A DNA stretch of 64,000 bases from the NCBI GenBank assembly GCA_037893225.1, contig JAZGUH010000451.1, positions 1,630,001 through 1,694,000 of the forward strand, in the 5' to 3' direction. This DNA is from Hippasteria phrygiana (taxonomy: Eukaryota > Echinodermata > Asteroidea > Valvatida > Goniasteridae). The notes under the pieces are model-generated. The model had not been told where the DNA came from and made no database searches. It worked only from the letters and a program-made list of their open reading frames with translations. Below, in pieces: positions 1 to 10,823 of this stretch (position 1 is its first letter; every line of letters starts with the position of its first letter). Both the position numbers and the translations under genes were made by a program.

Positions 1-59
1 AGTTCACGGGAAGAAATTTGTTGCGAGGTTTGAATTTTCTCGAAGAGTTCTCACGCTAT
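1..59. repeat. Partial monomer at left window edge
   Basis: This is the last 59 bp (monomer positions 176-234) of a unit cut by the window start. It ends in TCTCACGCTATG, the end that normally precedes a type A monomer, and an A monomer does follow. It carries the first heat-shock-element-like motif at 31-45. Confidence 0.95.
31..45 (+). promoter_or_regulatory. Heat-shock-element pattern, first of ~274 copies
   Basis: TGAATTTTCTCGAAG fits nGAAnnTTCnnGAAn exactly: three alternating 5 bp units, the known binding pattern of trimeric heat shock factor. It lies at monomer positions 206-220. A fourth TTC follows at positions 223-225, one base out of ideal spacing. I saw the 15-mer unchanged in every copy read, from here to 63926-63940. 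Whether HSF binds it is inference; chance occurrence of one such pattern on either orientation in 234 bp is about 0.002, before allowing for the many motifs one might have noticed. Confidence 0.5.
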
Positions 60-293
60 GAAGCTGGCGATGGTCTCAAATTGTTGCGCTAGATCTAAGC
101 TACCCATACGTGTGAACATTACTGGATTTGGTCAATATCCCATTCAAATATGAACAGGGAAAGGAGGGTCGTTCATCTGAAAATGTGGCAAACGTTAAGC
201 AGTCACAATGCAGTAAACGGAAGAACGCACACAGAGTTCACAGGAAGAAATTTGTTGCGAGGTTTGAATTTTCTCGAAGAGTTCTAACGCTGT
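60..293. repeat. Type A monomer (exemplar)
   Basis: Type A is recognised by GAACATT in place of GAAAATT, by GGTCAATATCCC, by ATTCAAATATG, and by GGAGGGTCG. It is nearly always preceded by TCTCACGCTATG, whereas most other junctions read TCTAACGCTGTG. Type A occurs throughout the window and is usually followed by a type B monomer. A sub-variant with ATTACCGG is seen near 24454, 27734, 45293, 53484, 56760 and 63311. Confidence 0.9.
91..96. other. BglII site (AGATCT), one per monomer
   Basis: AGATCT sits at monomer positions 32-37 inside the 8 bp palindrome TAGATCTA. It recurs every ~234 bp. I saw it lost in four units: 39381-39614, 41725-41958 and 62084-62317 (all TATATCT) and 40555-40788 (TACATCT). 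Genomic BglII digestion would therefore give a 234 bp ladder. Confidence 0.95.
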
Positions 294-527
294 GAAGCTG
301 GCGATGGTCTCAAATTGTTGCGCTAGATCTAAGCTACCCATACGTGTGAAAATTACTGGATTTGGTGAATATTTCATTCAATTATGAACAGGGAAAGGGG
401 GGTCGTTCATCTGAAAATGTGGCAAACGTTAAGCAGTCACAATGCAGTAAACGGAAGAACGCACACAGAGTTCACAGGAAGAAATTTGTTGCGAGGTTTG
501 AATTTTCTCGAAGAGTTCTAACGCTGT
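294..527. repeat. Type B monomer (exemplar, six-G version)
   Basis: Type B has GGTGAATATTTCATTC. This exemplar has an uninterrupted six-G run before TCG (GAAAGGGGGGTCG). A second version with GGAGGGTCG occurs from 996 on and is the only version seen to the right of about 22 kb. Type B usually follows type A. Confidence 0.9.
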
Positions 528-761
528 GAAGCTGGCGATGGTCTCAAATTGTTGCGCTAGATCTAAGCTACCCATACGTGTGAAAATTACTGGATTTGGT
601 GAATATCCCATTCAATTATGAACAGGGAAAGGAGGGGCGTTCATCTGAAAATGTGGCAAACGTTAAGCAATAACAATGCAGTAAACGGAAGAACGCACAC
701 AGAGTTCACCGGAAGAAATTTGTTGCGAGGTTTGAATTTTCTCGAAGAGTTCTAACGCTGT
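528..761. repeat. Type C monomer (exemplar)
   Basis: Type C has GGTGAATATCCCATTC followed by GGAGGGGCG. This copy carries AAGCAATAACAATG and TTCACCGG. Other C copies have AGCAGTCAC or AGCAATCAC at the same site, so the flanks of the C core have been exchanged among backgrounds. Confidence 0.88.
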
Positions 762-995
762 GAAGCTGGCGATGGTCTCAAATTGTTGCGCTAGATCTAA
801 GCTACCAATACGTGTGAAAATTGCTAGATTTGGTCAATATCCCAATAAATTATGAACAGGGAAAGGAGGGGCGTTCATCTGAAAATGTGGCAAACGTTAA
901 GCAGTCACAATGCAGTAAACGGGAGAACGCACACAGAGTTCACAGGAAGAAATTTGTTGCGAGGTTTGAATTTTCTCGAAGAGTTCTAACGCTGT
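762..995. repeat. Type E monomer (exemplar)
   Basis: Type E has TACCAATACG, AATTGCTAGATTTGG and CCCAATAAATTATG. It is often followed in the same unit by AAACGGGAGAACG. The AATAAA at the centre matches a canonical poly(A) hexamer on this strand, but there is no evidence that it is used. Confidence 0.88.
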
Positions 996-1229
996 GAAGC
1001 TGGCGATGGTCTCAAATTGTTGCGCTAGATCTAAGCTACCCATACGTGTGAAAATTACTGGATTTGGTGAATATTTCATTCAATTATGAACAGGGAAAGG
1101 AGGGTCGTTCATCTGAAAATGTGGCAAACGTTAAGCAGTCACAATGCAGTAAAAGGAAGAACGCACACAGAGTTCACGGGAAGAAATTTGTTGCGAGGTT
1201 TGAATTTTCTCGAAGAGTTCTAACGCTGT

Positions 1230-1463
1230 GAAGCTGGCGATGGTCTCAAATTGTTGCGCTAGATCTAAGCTACCCATACGTGTGAAAATTACTGGATTTG
1301 GTCAATATCCCATTCAATTATGAACAGGGAAAGGAGGGGCGTTCATCTGAAAATGTGGCAAACGTTAAGCAATCACAATGCAGTAAACGGAAGAACGCAC
1401 ACAGAGTTCACCGGAAGAAATTTGTTGCGAGGTTTGAATTTTCTCGAAGAGTTCTAACGCTGT
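1230..1463. repeat. Type D monomer (exemplar)
   Basis: Type D resembles C but has GGTCAATATCCCATTCAATT. The single C in place of G creates a stop codon early in the minus-strand open frame that most B and C units carry. It is followed by AGCAATCAC and TTCACCGG in this copy. Confidence 0.86.
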
Positions 1464-1697
1464 GAAGCTGGCGATGGTCTCAAATTGTTGCGCTAGATCT
1501 AAGCTACCCATACGTGTGAAAATTACTGGATTTGGTGAATATCCCATTCAATTATGAACAGGGAAAGGAGGGGCGTTCATCTGAAAATGTGGCAAACGTT
1601 AAGCAATCACAATGCAGTAAACGGAAGAACGCACACAGAGTTCACCGGAAGAAATTTGTTGCGAGGTTTGAATTTTCTCGAAGAGTTCTAACGCTGT

Positions 1698-1931
1698 GAA
1701 GCTGGCGATGGTCTCAAATTGTTGCGCTAGATCTAAGCTACCAATACGTGTGAAAATTACTGGATTTGGTCAATATCCCATTCAATTATGAACAGGGAAA
1801 GGAGGGGCGTTCATCTGAAAATGTGGCAAACGTTAAGCAGTCACAATGCAGTAAACGGAAGAACGCACACAGAGTTCACGGGAAGAAATTTGTTGCGAGG
1901 TTTGAATTTTCTCGAAGAGTTCTCACGCTAT
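1698..1931. repeat. Type F monomer (exemplar)
   Basis: Type F combines the TACCAATACG front of type E with the ATTACTGG...GGTCAATATCCCATTC body of type D. It ends in TTCACGGG and TCTCACGCTATG, so a type A unit follows. The combination suggests an exchange between E-like and D-like copies. Confidence 0.8.
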
Positions 1932-4900
1932 GAAGCTGGCGATGGTCTCAAATTGTTGCGCTAGATCTAAGCTACCCATACGTGTGAACATTACTGGATT
2001 TGGTCAATATCCCATTCAAATATGAACAGGGAAAGGAGGGTCGTTCATCTGAAAATGTGGCAAACGTTAAGCAGTCACAATGCAGTAAACGGAAGAACGC
2101 ACACAGAGTTCACAGGAAGAAATTTGTTGCGAGGTTTGAATTTTCTCGAAGAGTTCTAACGCTGTGAAGCTGGCGATGGTCTCAAATTGTTGCGCTAGAT
2201 CTAAGCTACCCATACGTGTGAAAATTACTGGATTTGGTGAATATTTCATTCAATTATGAACAGGGAAAGGGGGGTCGTTCATCTGAAAATGTGGCAAACG
2301 TTAAGCAGTCACAATGCAGTAAACGGAAGAACGCACACAGAGTTCACAGGAAGAAATTTGTTGCGAGGTTTGAATTTTCTCGAAGAGTTCTAACGCTGTG
2401 AAGCTGGCGATGGTCTCAAATTGTTGCGCTAGATCTAAGCTACCCATACGTGTGAAAATTACTGGATTTGGTGAATATCCCATTCAATTATGAACAGGGA
2501 AAGGAGGGGCGTTCATCTGAAAATGTGGCAAACGTTAAGCAGTCACAATGCAGTAAACGGAAGAACGCACACAGAGTTCACGGGAAGAAATTTGTTGCGA
2601 GGTTTGAATTTTCTCGAAGAGTTCTCACGCTATGAAGCTGGCGATGGTCTCAAATTGTTGCGCTAGATCTAAGCTACCCATACGTGTGAAAATTACTGGA
2701 TTTGGTGAATATTTCATTCAATTATGAACAGGGAAAGGGGGGTCGTTCATCTGAAAATGTGGCAAACGTTAAGCAGTCACAATGCAGTAAACGGAAGAAC
2801 GCACACAGAGTTCACAGGAAGAAATTTGTTGCGAGGTTTGAATTTTCTCGAAGAGTTCTAACGCTGTGAAGCTGGCGATGGTCTCAAATTGTTGCGCTAG
2901 ATCTAAGCTACCCATACGTGTGAAAATTACTGGATTTGGTGAATATCCCATTCAATTATGAACAGGGAAAGGAGGGGCGTTCATCTGAAAATGTGGCAAA
3001 CGTTAAGCAATAACAATGCAGTAAACGGAAGAACGCACACAGAGTTCACCGGAAGAAATTTGTTGCGAGGTTTGAATTTTCTCGAAGAGTTCTAACGCTG
3101 TGAAGCTGGCGATGGTCTCAAATTGTTGCGCTAGATCTAAGCTACCAATACGTGTGAAAATTGCTAGATTTGGTCAATATCCCAATAAATTATGAACAGG
3201 GAAAGGAGGGGCGTTCATCTGAAAATGTGGCAAACGTTAAGCAGTCACAATGCAGTAAACGGGAGAACGCACACAGAGTTCACAGGAAGAAATTTGTTGC
3301 GAGGTTTGAATTTTCTCGAAGAGTTCTAACGCTGTGAAGCTGGCGATGGTCTCAAATTGTTGCGCTAGATCTAAGCTACCCATACGTGTGAAAATTACTG
3401 GATTTGGTCAATATCCCATTCAATTATGAACAGGGAAAGGAGGGGCGTTCATCTGAAAATGTGGCAAACGTTAAGCAGTCACAATGCAGTAAACGGAAGA
3501 ACGCACACAGAGTTCCCGGGAAGACATTTGTTGCGAGGTTTGAATTTTCTCGAAGAGTTCTCACGCTATGAAGCTGGCGATGGTCTCAAATTGTTGCGCT
3601 AGATCTAAGCTACCAATACGTGTGAAAATTGCTAGATTTGGTCAATATCCCAATAAATTATGAACAGGGAAAGGAGGGGCGTTCATCTGAAAATGTGGCA
3701 AACGTTAAGCAGTCACAATGCATTAAACGGAAGAACGCACACAGAGTTCACCGGAAGAAATTTGTTGCGAGGTTTGAATTTTCTCGAAGAGTTCTAACGC
3801 TGTGAAGCTGGCGATGGTCTCAAATTGTTGCGCTAGATCTAAGCTACCAATACGTGTGAAAATTGCTAGATTTGGTCAATATCCCAATAAATTATGAACA
3901 GGGAAAGGAGGGGCGTTCATCTGAAAATGTGGCAAACGTTAAGCAGTCACAATGCAGTAAACGGGAGAACGCACACAGAGTTCACAGGAAGAAATTTGTT
4001 GCGAGGTTTGAATTTTCTCGAAGAGTTCTAACGCTGTGAAGCTGGCGATGGTCTCAAATTGTTGCGCTAGATCTAAGCTACCCATACGTTTGAAAATTAC
4101 TGGATTTGGTCAATATCCCATTCAATTATGAACAGGGAAAGGAGGGGCGTTCATCTGAAAATGTGGCAAACGTTAAGCAATAACAATGCAGTAAACGGAA
4201 GAACGCACACAGAGTTCACCGGAAGAAATTTGTTGCGAGGTTTGAATTTTCTCGAAGAGTTCTAACGCTGTGAAGCTGGCGATGGTCTCAAATTGTTGCG
4301 CTAGATCTAAGCTACCAATACGTGTGAAAATTGCTAGATTTGGTCAATATCCCAATAAATTATGAACAGGGAAAGGAGGGGCGTTCATCTGAAAATGTGG
4401 CAAACGTTAAGCAGTCACAATGCAGTAAACGGGAGAACGCACACAGAGTTCACAGGAAGAAATTTGTTGCGAGGTTTGAATTTTCTCGAAGAGTTCTAAC
4501 GCTGTGAAGCTGGCGATGGTCTCAAATTGTTGCGCTAGATCTAAGCTACCCATACGTGTGAAAATTACTGGATTTGGTGAATATCCCATTCAATTATGAA
4601 CAGGGAAAGGAGGGGCGTTCATCTGAAAATGTGGCAAACGTTAAGCAGTCACAATGCAGTAAACGGAAGAACGCACACAGAGTTCACGGGAAGAAATTTG
4701 TTGCGAGGTTTGAATTTTCTCGAAGAGTTCTCACGCTATGAAGCTGGCGATGGTCTCAAATTGTTGCGCTAGATCTAAGCTACCCATACGTGTGAACATT
4801 ACTGGATTTGGTCAATATCCCATTCAAATATGAACAGGGAAAGGAGGGTCGTTCATCTGAAAATGTGGCAAACGTTAAGCAGTCACAATGCAGTAAACGG

Positions 4901-7900
4901 AAGAACGCACACAGAGTTCACAGGAAGAAATTTGTTGCGAGGTTTGAATTTTCTCGAAGAGTTCTAACGCTGTGAAGCTGGCGATGGTCTCAAATTGTTG
5001 CGCTAGATCTAAGCTACCCATACGTGTGAAAATTACTGGATTTGGTGAATATTTCATTCAATTATGAACAGGGAAAGGAGGGTCGTTCATCTGAAAATGT
5101 GGCAAACGTTAAGCAGTCACAATGCAGTAAAAGGAAGAACGCACACAGAGTTCACGGGAAGAAATTTGTTGCGAGGTTTGAATTTTCTCGAAGAGTTCTA
5201 ACGCTGTGAAGCTGGCGATGGTCTCAAATTGTTGCGCTAGATCTAAGCTACCCATACGTGTGAAAATTACTGGATTTGGTCAATATCCCATTCAATTATG
5301 AACAGGGAAAGGAGGGGCGTTCATCTGAAAATGTGGCAAACGTTAAGCAATCACAATGCAGTAAACGGAAGAACGCACACAGAGTTCACCGGAAGAAATT
5401 TGTTGCGAGGTTTGAATTTTCTCGAAGAGTTCTAACGCTGTGAAGCTGGCGATGGTCTCAAATTGTTGCGCTAGATCTAAGCTACCAATACGTGTGAAAA
5501 TTGCTAGATTTGGTCAATATCCCAATAAATTATGAACAGGGAAAGGAGGGGCGTTCATCTGAAAATGTGGCAAACGTTAAGCAGTCACAATGCAGTAAAC
5601 GGGAGAACGCACACAGAGTTCACAGGAAGAAATTTGTTGCGAGGTTTGAATTTTCTCGAAGAGTTCTAACGCTGTGAAGCTGGCGATGGTCTCAAATGGT
5701 TGCGCTAGATCTAAGCTACCCATACGTGTGAAAATTACTGGATTTGGTGAATATCCCATTCAATTATGAACAGGGAAAGGAGGGGCGTTCATCTGAAAAT
5801 GTGGCAAACGTTAAGCAATCACAATGCAGTAAACGGAAGAACGCACACAGAGTTCACCGGAAGAAATTTGTTGCGAGGTTTGAATTTTCTCGAAGAGTTC
5901 TAACGCTGTGAAGCTGGCGATGGTCTCAAATTGTTGCGCTAGATCTAAGCTACCAATACGTGTGAAAATTACTGGATTTGGTCAATATCCCATTCAATTA
6001 TGAACAGGGAAAGGAGGGGCGTTCATCTGAAAATGTGGCAAACGTTAAGCAGTCACAATGCAGTAAACGGAAGAACGCACACAGAGTTCACGGGAAGAAA
6101 TTTGTTGCGAGGTTTGAATTTTCTCGAAGAGTTCTCACGCTATGAAGCTGGCGATGGTCTCAAATTGTTGCGCTAGATCTAAGCTACCCATACGTGTGAA
6201 CATTACTGGATTTGGTCAATATCCCATTCAAATATGAACAGGGAAAGGAGGGTCGTTCATCTGAAAATGTGGCAAACGTTAAGCAGTCACAATGCAGTAA
6301 ACGGAAGAACGCACACAGAGTTCACAGGAAGAAATTTGTTGCGAGGTTTGAATTTTCTCGAAGAGTTCTAACGCTGTGAAGCTGGCGATGGTCTCAAATT
6401 GTTGCGCTAGATCTAAGCTACCCATACGTGTGAAAATTACTGGATTTGGTGAATATTTCATTCAATTATGAACAGGGAAAGGGGGGTCGTTCATCTGAAA
6501 ATGTGGCAAACGTTAAGCAGTCACAATGCAGTAAACGGAAGAACGCACACAGAGTTCACAGGAAGAAATTTGTTGCGAGGTTTGAATTTTCTCGAAGAGT
6601 TCTAACGCTGTGAAGCTGGCGATGGTCTCAAATTGTTGCGCTAGATCTAAGCTACCCATACGTGTGAAAATTACTGGATTTGGTGAATATCCCATTCAAT
6701 TATGAACAGGGAAAGGAGGGGCGTTCATCTGAAAATGTGGCAAACGTTAAGCAGTCACAATGCAGTAAACGGAAGAACGCACACAGAGTTCACGGGAAGA
6801 AATTTGTTGCGAGGTTTGAATTTTCTCGAAGAGTTCTCACGCTATGAAGCTGGCGATGGTCTCAAATTGTTGCGCTAGATCTAAGCTACCCATACGTGTG
6901 AACATTACTGGATTTGGTCAATATCCCATTCAAATATGAACAGGGAAAGGAGGGTCGTTCATCTGAAAATGTGGCAAACGTTAAGCAGTCACAATGCAGT
7001 AAACGGAAGAACGCACACAGAGTTCACAGGAAGAAATTTGTTGCGAGGTTTGAATTTTCTCGAAGAGTTCTAACGCTGTGAAGCTGGCGATGGTCTCAAA
7101 TTGTTGCGCTAGATCTAAGCTACCCATACGTGTGAAAATTACTGGATTTGGTGAATATTTCATTCAATTATGAACAGGGAAAGGGGGGTCGTTCATCTGA
7201 AAATGTGGCAAACGTTAAGCAGTCACAATGCAGTAAACGGAAGAACGCACACAGAGTTCACAGGAAGAAATTTGTTGCGAGGTTTGAATTTTCTCGAAGA
7301 GTTCTAACGCTGTGAAGCTGGCGATGGTCTCAAATTGTTGCGCTAGATCTAAGCTACCCATACGTGTGAAAATTACTGGATTTGGTCAATATCCCATTCA
7401 ATTATGAACAGGGAAAGGAGGGGCGTTCATCTGAAAATGTGGCAAACGTTAAGCAATAACAATGCAGTAAACGGAAGAACGCACACAGAGTTCACCGGAA
7501 GAAATTTGTTGCGAGGTTTGAATTTTCTCGAAGAGTTCTAACGCTGTGAAGCTGGCGATGGTCTCAAATTGTTGCGCTAGATCTAAGCTACCAATACGTG
7601 TGAAAATTGCTAGATTTGGTCAATATCCCAATAAATTATGAACAGGGAAAGGAGGGGCGTTCATCTGAAAATGTGGCAAACGTTAAGCAGTCACAATGCA
7701 GTAAACGGGAGAACGCACACAGAGTTCACAGGAAGAAATTTGTTGCGAGGTTTGAATTTTCTCGAAGAGTTCTCACGCTATGAAGCTGGCGATGGTCTCA
7801 AATTGTTGCGCTAGATCTAAGCTACCCATACGTGTGAACATTACTGGATTTGGTCAATATCCCATTCAAATATGAACAGGGAAAGGAGGGTCGTTCATCT

Positions 7901-10823
7901 GAAAATGTGGCAAACGTTAAGCAGTCACAATGCAGTAAACGGAAGAACGCACACAGAGTTCACAGGAAGAAATTTGTTGCGAGGTTTGAATTTTCTCGAA
8001 GAGTTCTAACGCTGTGAAGCTGGCGATGGTCTCAAATTGTTGCGCTAGATCTAAGCTACCCATACGTGTGAAAATTACTGGATTTGGTGAATATCCCATT
8101 CAATTATGAACAGGGAAAGGAGGGGCGTTCATCTGAAAATGTGGCAAACGTTAAGCAATAACAATGCAGTAAACGGAAGAACGCACACAGAGTTCACCGG
8201 AAGAAATTTGTTGCGAGGTTTGAATTTTCTCGAAGAGTTCTAACGCTGTGAAGCTGGCGATGGTCTCAAATTGTTGCGCTAGATCTAAGCTACCAATACG
8301 TGTGAAAATTGCTAGATTTGGTCAATATCCCAATAAATTATGAACAGGGAAAGGAGGGGCGTTCATCTGAAAATGTGGCAAACGTTAAGCAGTCACAATG
8401 CAGTAAACGGGAGAACGCACACAGAGTTCACAGGAAGAAATTTGTTGCGAGGTTTGAATTTTCTCGAAGAGTTCTAACGCTGTGAAGCTGGCGATGGTCT
8501 CAAATTGTTGCACTAGATCTAAGCTACCCATACGTGTGAAAATTACTGGATTTGGTGAATATTTCATTCAATTATGAACAGGGAAAGGAGGGTCGTTCAT
8601 CTGAAAATGTGGCAAACGTTAAGCAGTCACAATGCAGTAAAAGGAAGAACGCACACAGAGTTCACGGGAAGAAATTTGTTGCGAGGTTTGAATTTTCTCG
8701 AAGAGTTCTCACGCTATGAAGCTGGCGATGGTCTCAAATTGTTGCGCTAGATCTAAGCTACCCATACGTGTGAACATTACTGGATTTGGTCAATATCCCA
8801 TTCAAATATGAACAGGGAAAGGAGGGTCGTTCATCTGAAAATGTGGCAAACGTTAAGCAGTCACAATGCAGTAAACGGAAGAACGCACACAGAGTTCACA
8901 GGAAGAAATTTGTTGCGAGGTTTGAATTTTCTCGAAGAGTTCTAACGCTGTGAAGCTGGCGATGGTCTCAAATTGTTGCGCTAGATCTAAGCTACCCATA
9001 CGTGTGAAAATTACTGGATTTGGTGAATATCCCATTCAATTATGAACAGGGAAAGGAGGGGCGTTCATCTGAAAATGTGGCAAACGTTAAGCAATAACAA
9101 TGCAGTAAACGGAAGAACGCACACAGAGTTCACCGGAAGAAATTTGTTGCGAGGTTTGAATTTTCTCGAAGAGTTCTAACGCTGTGAAGCTGGCGATGGT
9201 CTCAAATTGTTGCGCTAGATCTAAGCTACCAATACGTGTGAAAATTACTGGATTTGGTCAATATCCCATTCAATTATGAACAGGGAAAGGAGGGGCGTTC
9301 ATCTGAAAATGTGGCAAACGTTAAGCAGTCACAATGCAGTAAACGGAAGAACGCACACAGAGTTCACGGGAAGAAATTTGTTGCGAGGTTTGAATTTTCT
9401 CGAAGAGTTCTCACGCTATGAAGCTGGCGATGGTCTCAAATTGTTGCGCTAGATCTAAGCTACCCATACGTGTGAACATTACTGGATTTGGTCAATATCC
9501 CATTCAAATATGAACAGGGAAAGGAGGGTCGTTCATCTGAAAATGTGGCAAACGTTAAGCAGTCACAATGCAGTAAACGGAAGAACGCACACAGAGTTCA
9601 CGGGAAGAAATTTGTTGCGAGGTTTGAATTTTCTCGAAGAGTTCTAACGCTGTGAAGCTGGCGATGGTCTCAAATTGTTGCGCTAGATCTAAGCTACCCA
9701 TACGTGTGAAAATTACTGGATTTGGTGAATATCCCATTCAATTATGAACAGGGAAAGGAGGGGCGTTCATCTGAAAATGTGGCAAACGTTAAGCAGTCAC
9801 AATGCAGTAAACGGAAGAACGCACACAGAGTTCACGGGAAGAAATTTGTTGCGAGGTTTGAATTTTCTCGAAGAGTTCTCACGCTATGAAGCTGGCGATG
9901 GTCTCAAATTGTTGCGCTAGATCTAAGCTACCCATACGTGTGAACATTACTGGATTTGGTCAATATCCCATTCAAATATGAACAGGGAAAGGAGGGTCGT
10001 TCATCTGAAAATGTGGCAAACGTTAAGCAGTCACAATGCAGTAAACGGAAGAACGCACACAGAGTTCACAGGAAGAAATTTGTTGCGAGGTTTGAATTTT
10101 CTCGAAGAGTTCTAACGCTGTGAAGCTGGCGATGGTCTCAAATTGTTGCGCTAGATCTAAGCTACCCATACGTGTGAAAATTACTGGATTTGGTGAATAT
10201 TTCATTCAATTATGAACAGGGAAAGGGGGGTCGTTCATCTGAAAATGTGGCAAACGTTAAGCAGTCACAATGCAGTAAACGGAAGAACGCACACAGAGTT
10301 CACAGGAAGAAATTTGTTGCGAGGTTTGAATTTTCTCGAAGAGTTCTAACGCTGTGAAGCTGGCGATGGTCTCAAATTGTTGCGCTAGATCTAAGCTACC
10401 CATACGTGTGAAAATTACTGGATTTGGTGAATATTTCATTCAATTATGAACAGGGAAAGGGGGGTCGTTCATCTGAAAATGTGGCAAACGTTAAGCAGTC
10501 ACAATGCAGTAAACGGAAGAACGCACACAGAGTTCACAGGAAGAAATTTGTTGCGAGGTTTGAATTTTCTCGAAGAGTTCTAACGCTGTGAAGCTGGCGA
10601 TGGTCTCAAATTGTTGCGCTAGATCTAAGCTACCCATACGTGTGAAAATTACTGGATTTGGTGAATATCCCATTCAATTATGAACAGGGAAAGGAGGGGC
10701 GTTCATCTGAAAATGTGGCAAACGTTAAGCAGTCACAATGCAGTAAACGGAAGAACGCACACAGAGTTCACAGGAAGAAATTTGTTGCGAGGTTTGAATT
10801 TTCTCGAAGAGTTCTAACGCTGT

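Noticed and set aside
29..45. tRNA-like (pol III) B box at GGTTTGAATTT
   Set aside because: It matches GGTTCGANTCC only partly, lacks the CC end, and no A box lies at a suitable distance. No tRNA or SINE structure is seen.
97..180. G-quadruplex in GGGAAAGGAGGGG and the six-G variant
   Set aside because: There are only three G runs of unequal size in the stretch. It is a purine-rich tract but not a four-run G4 motif.
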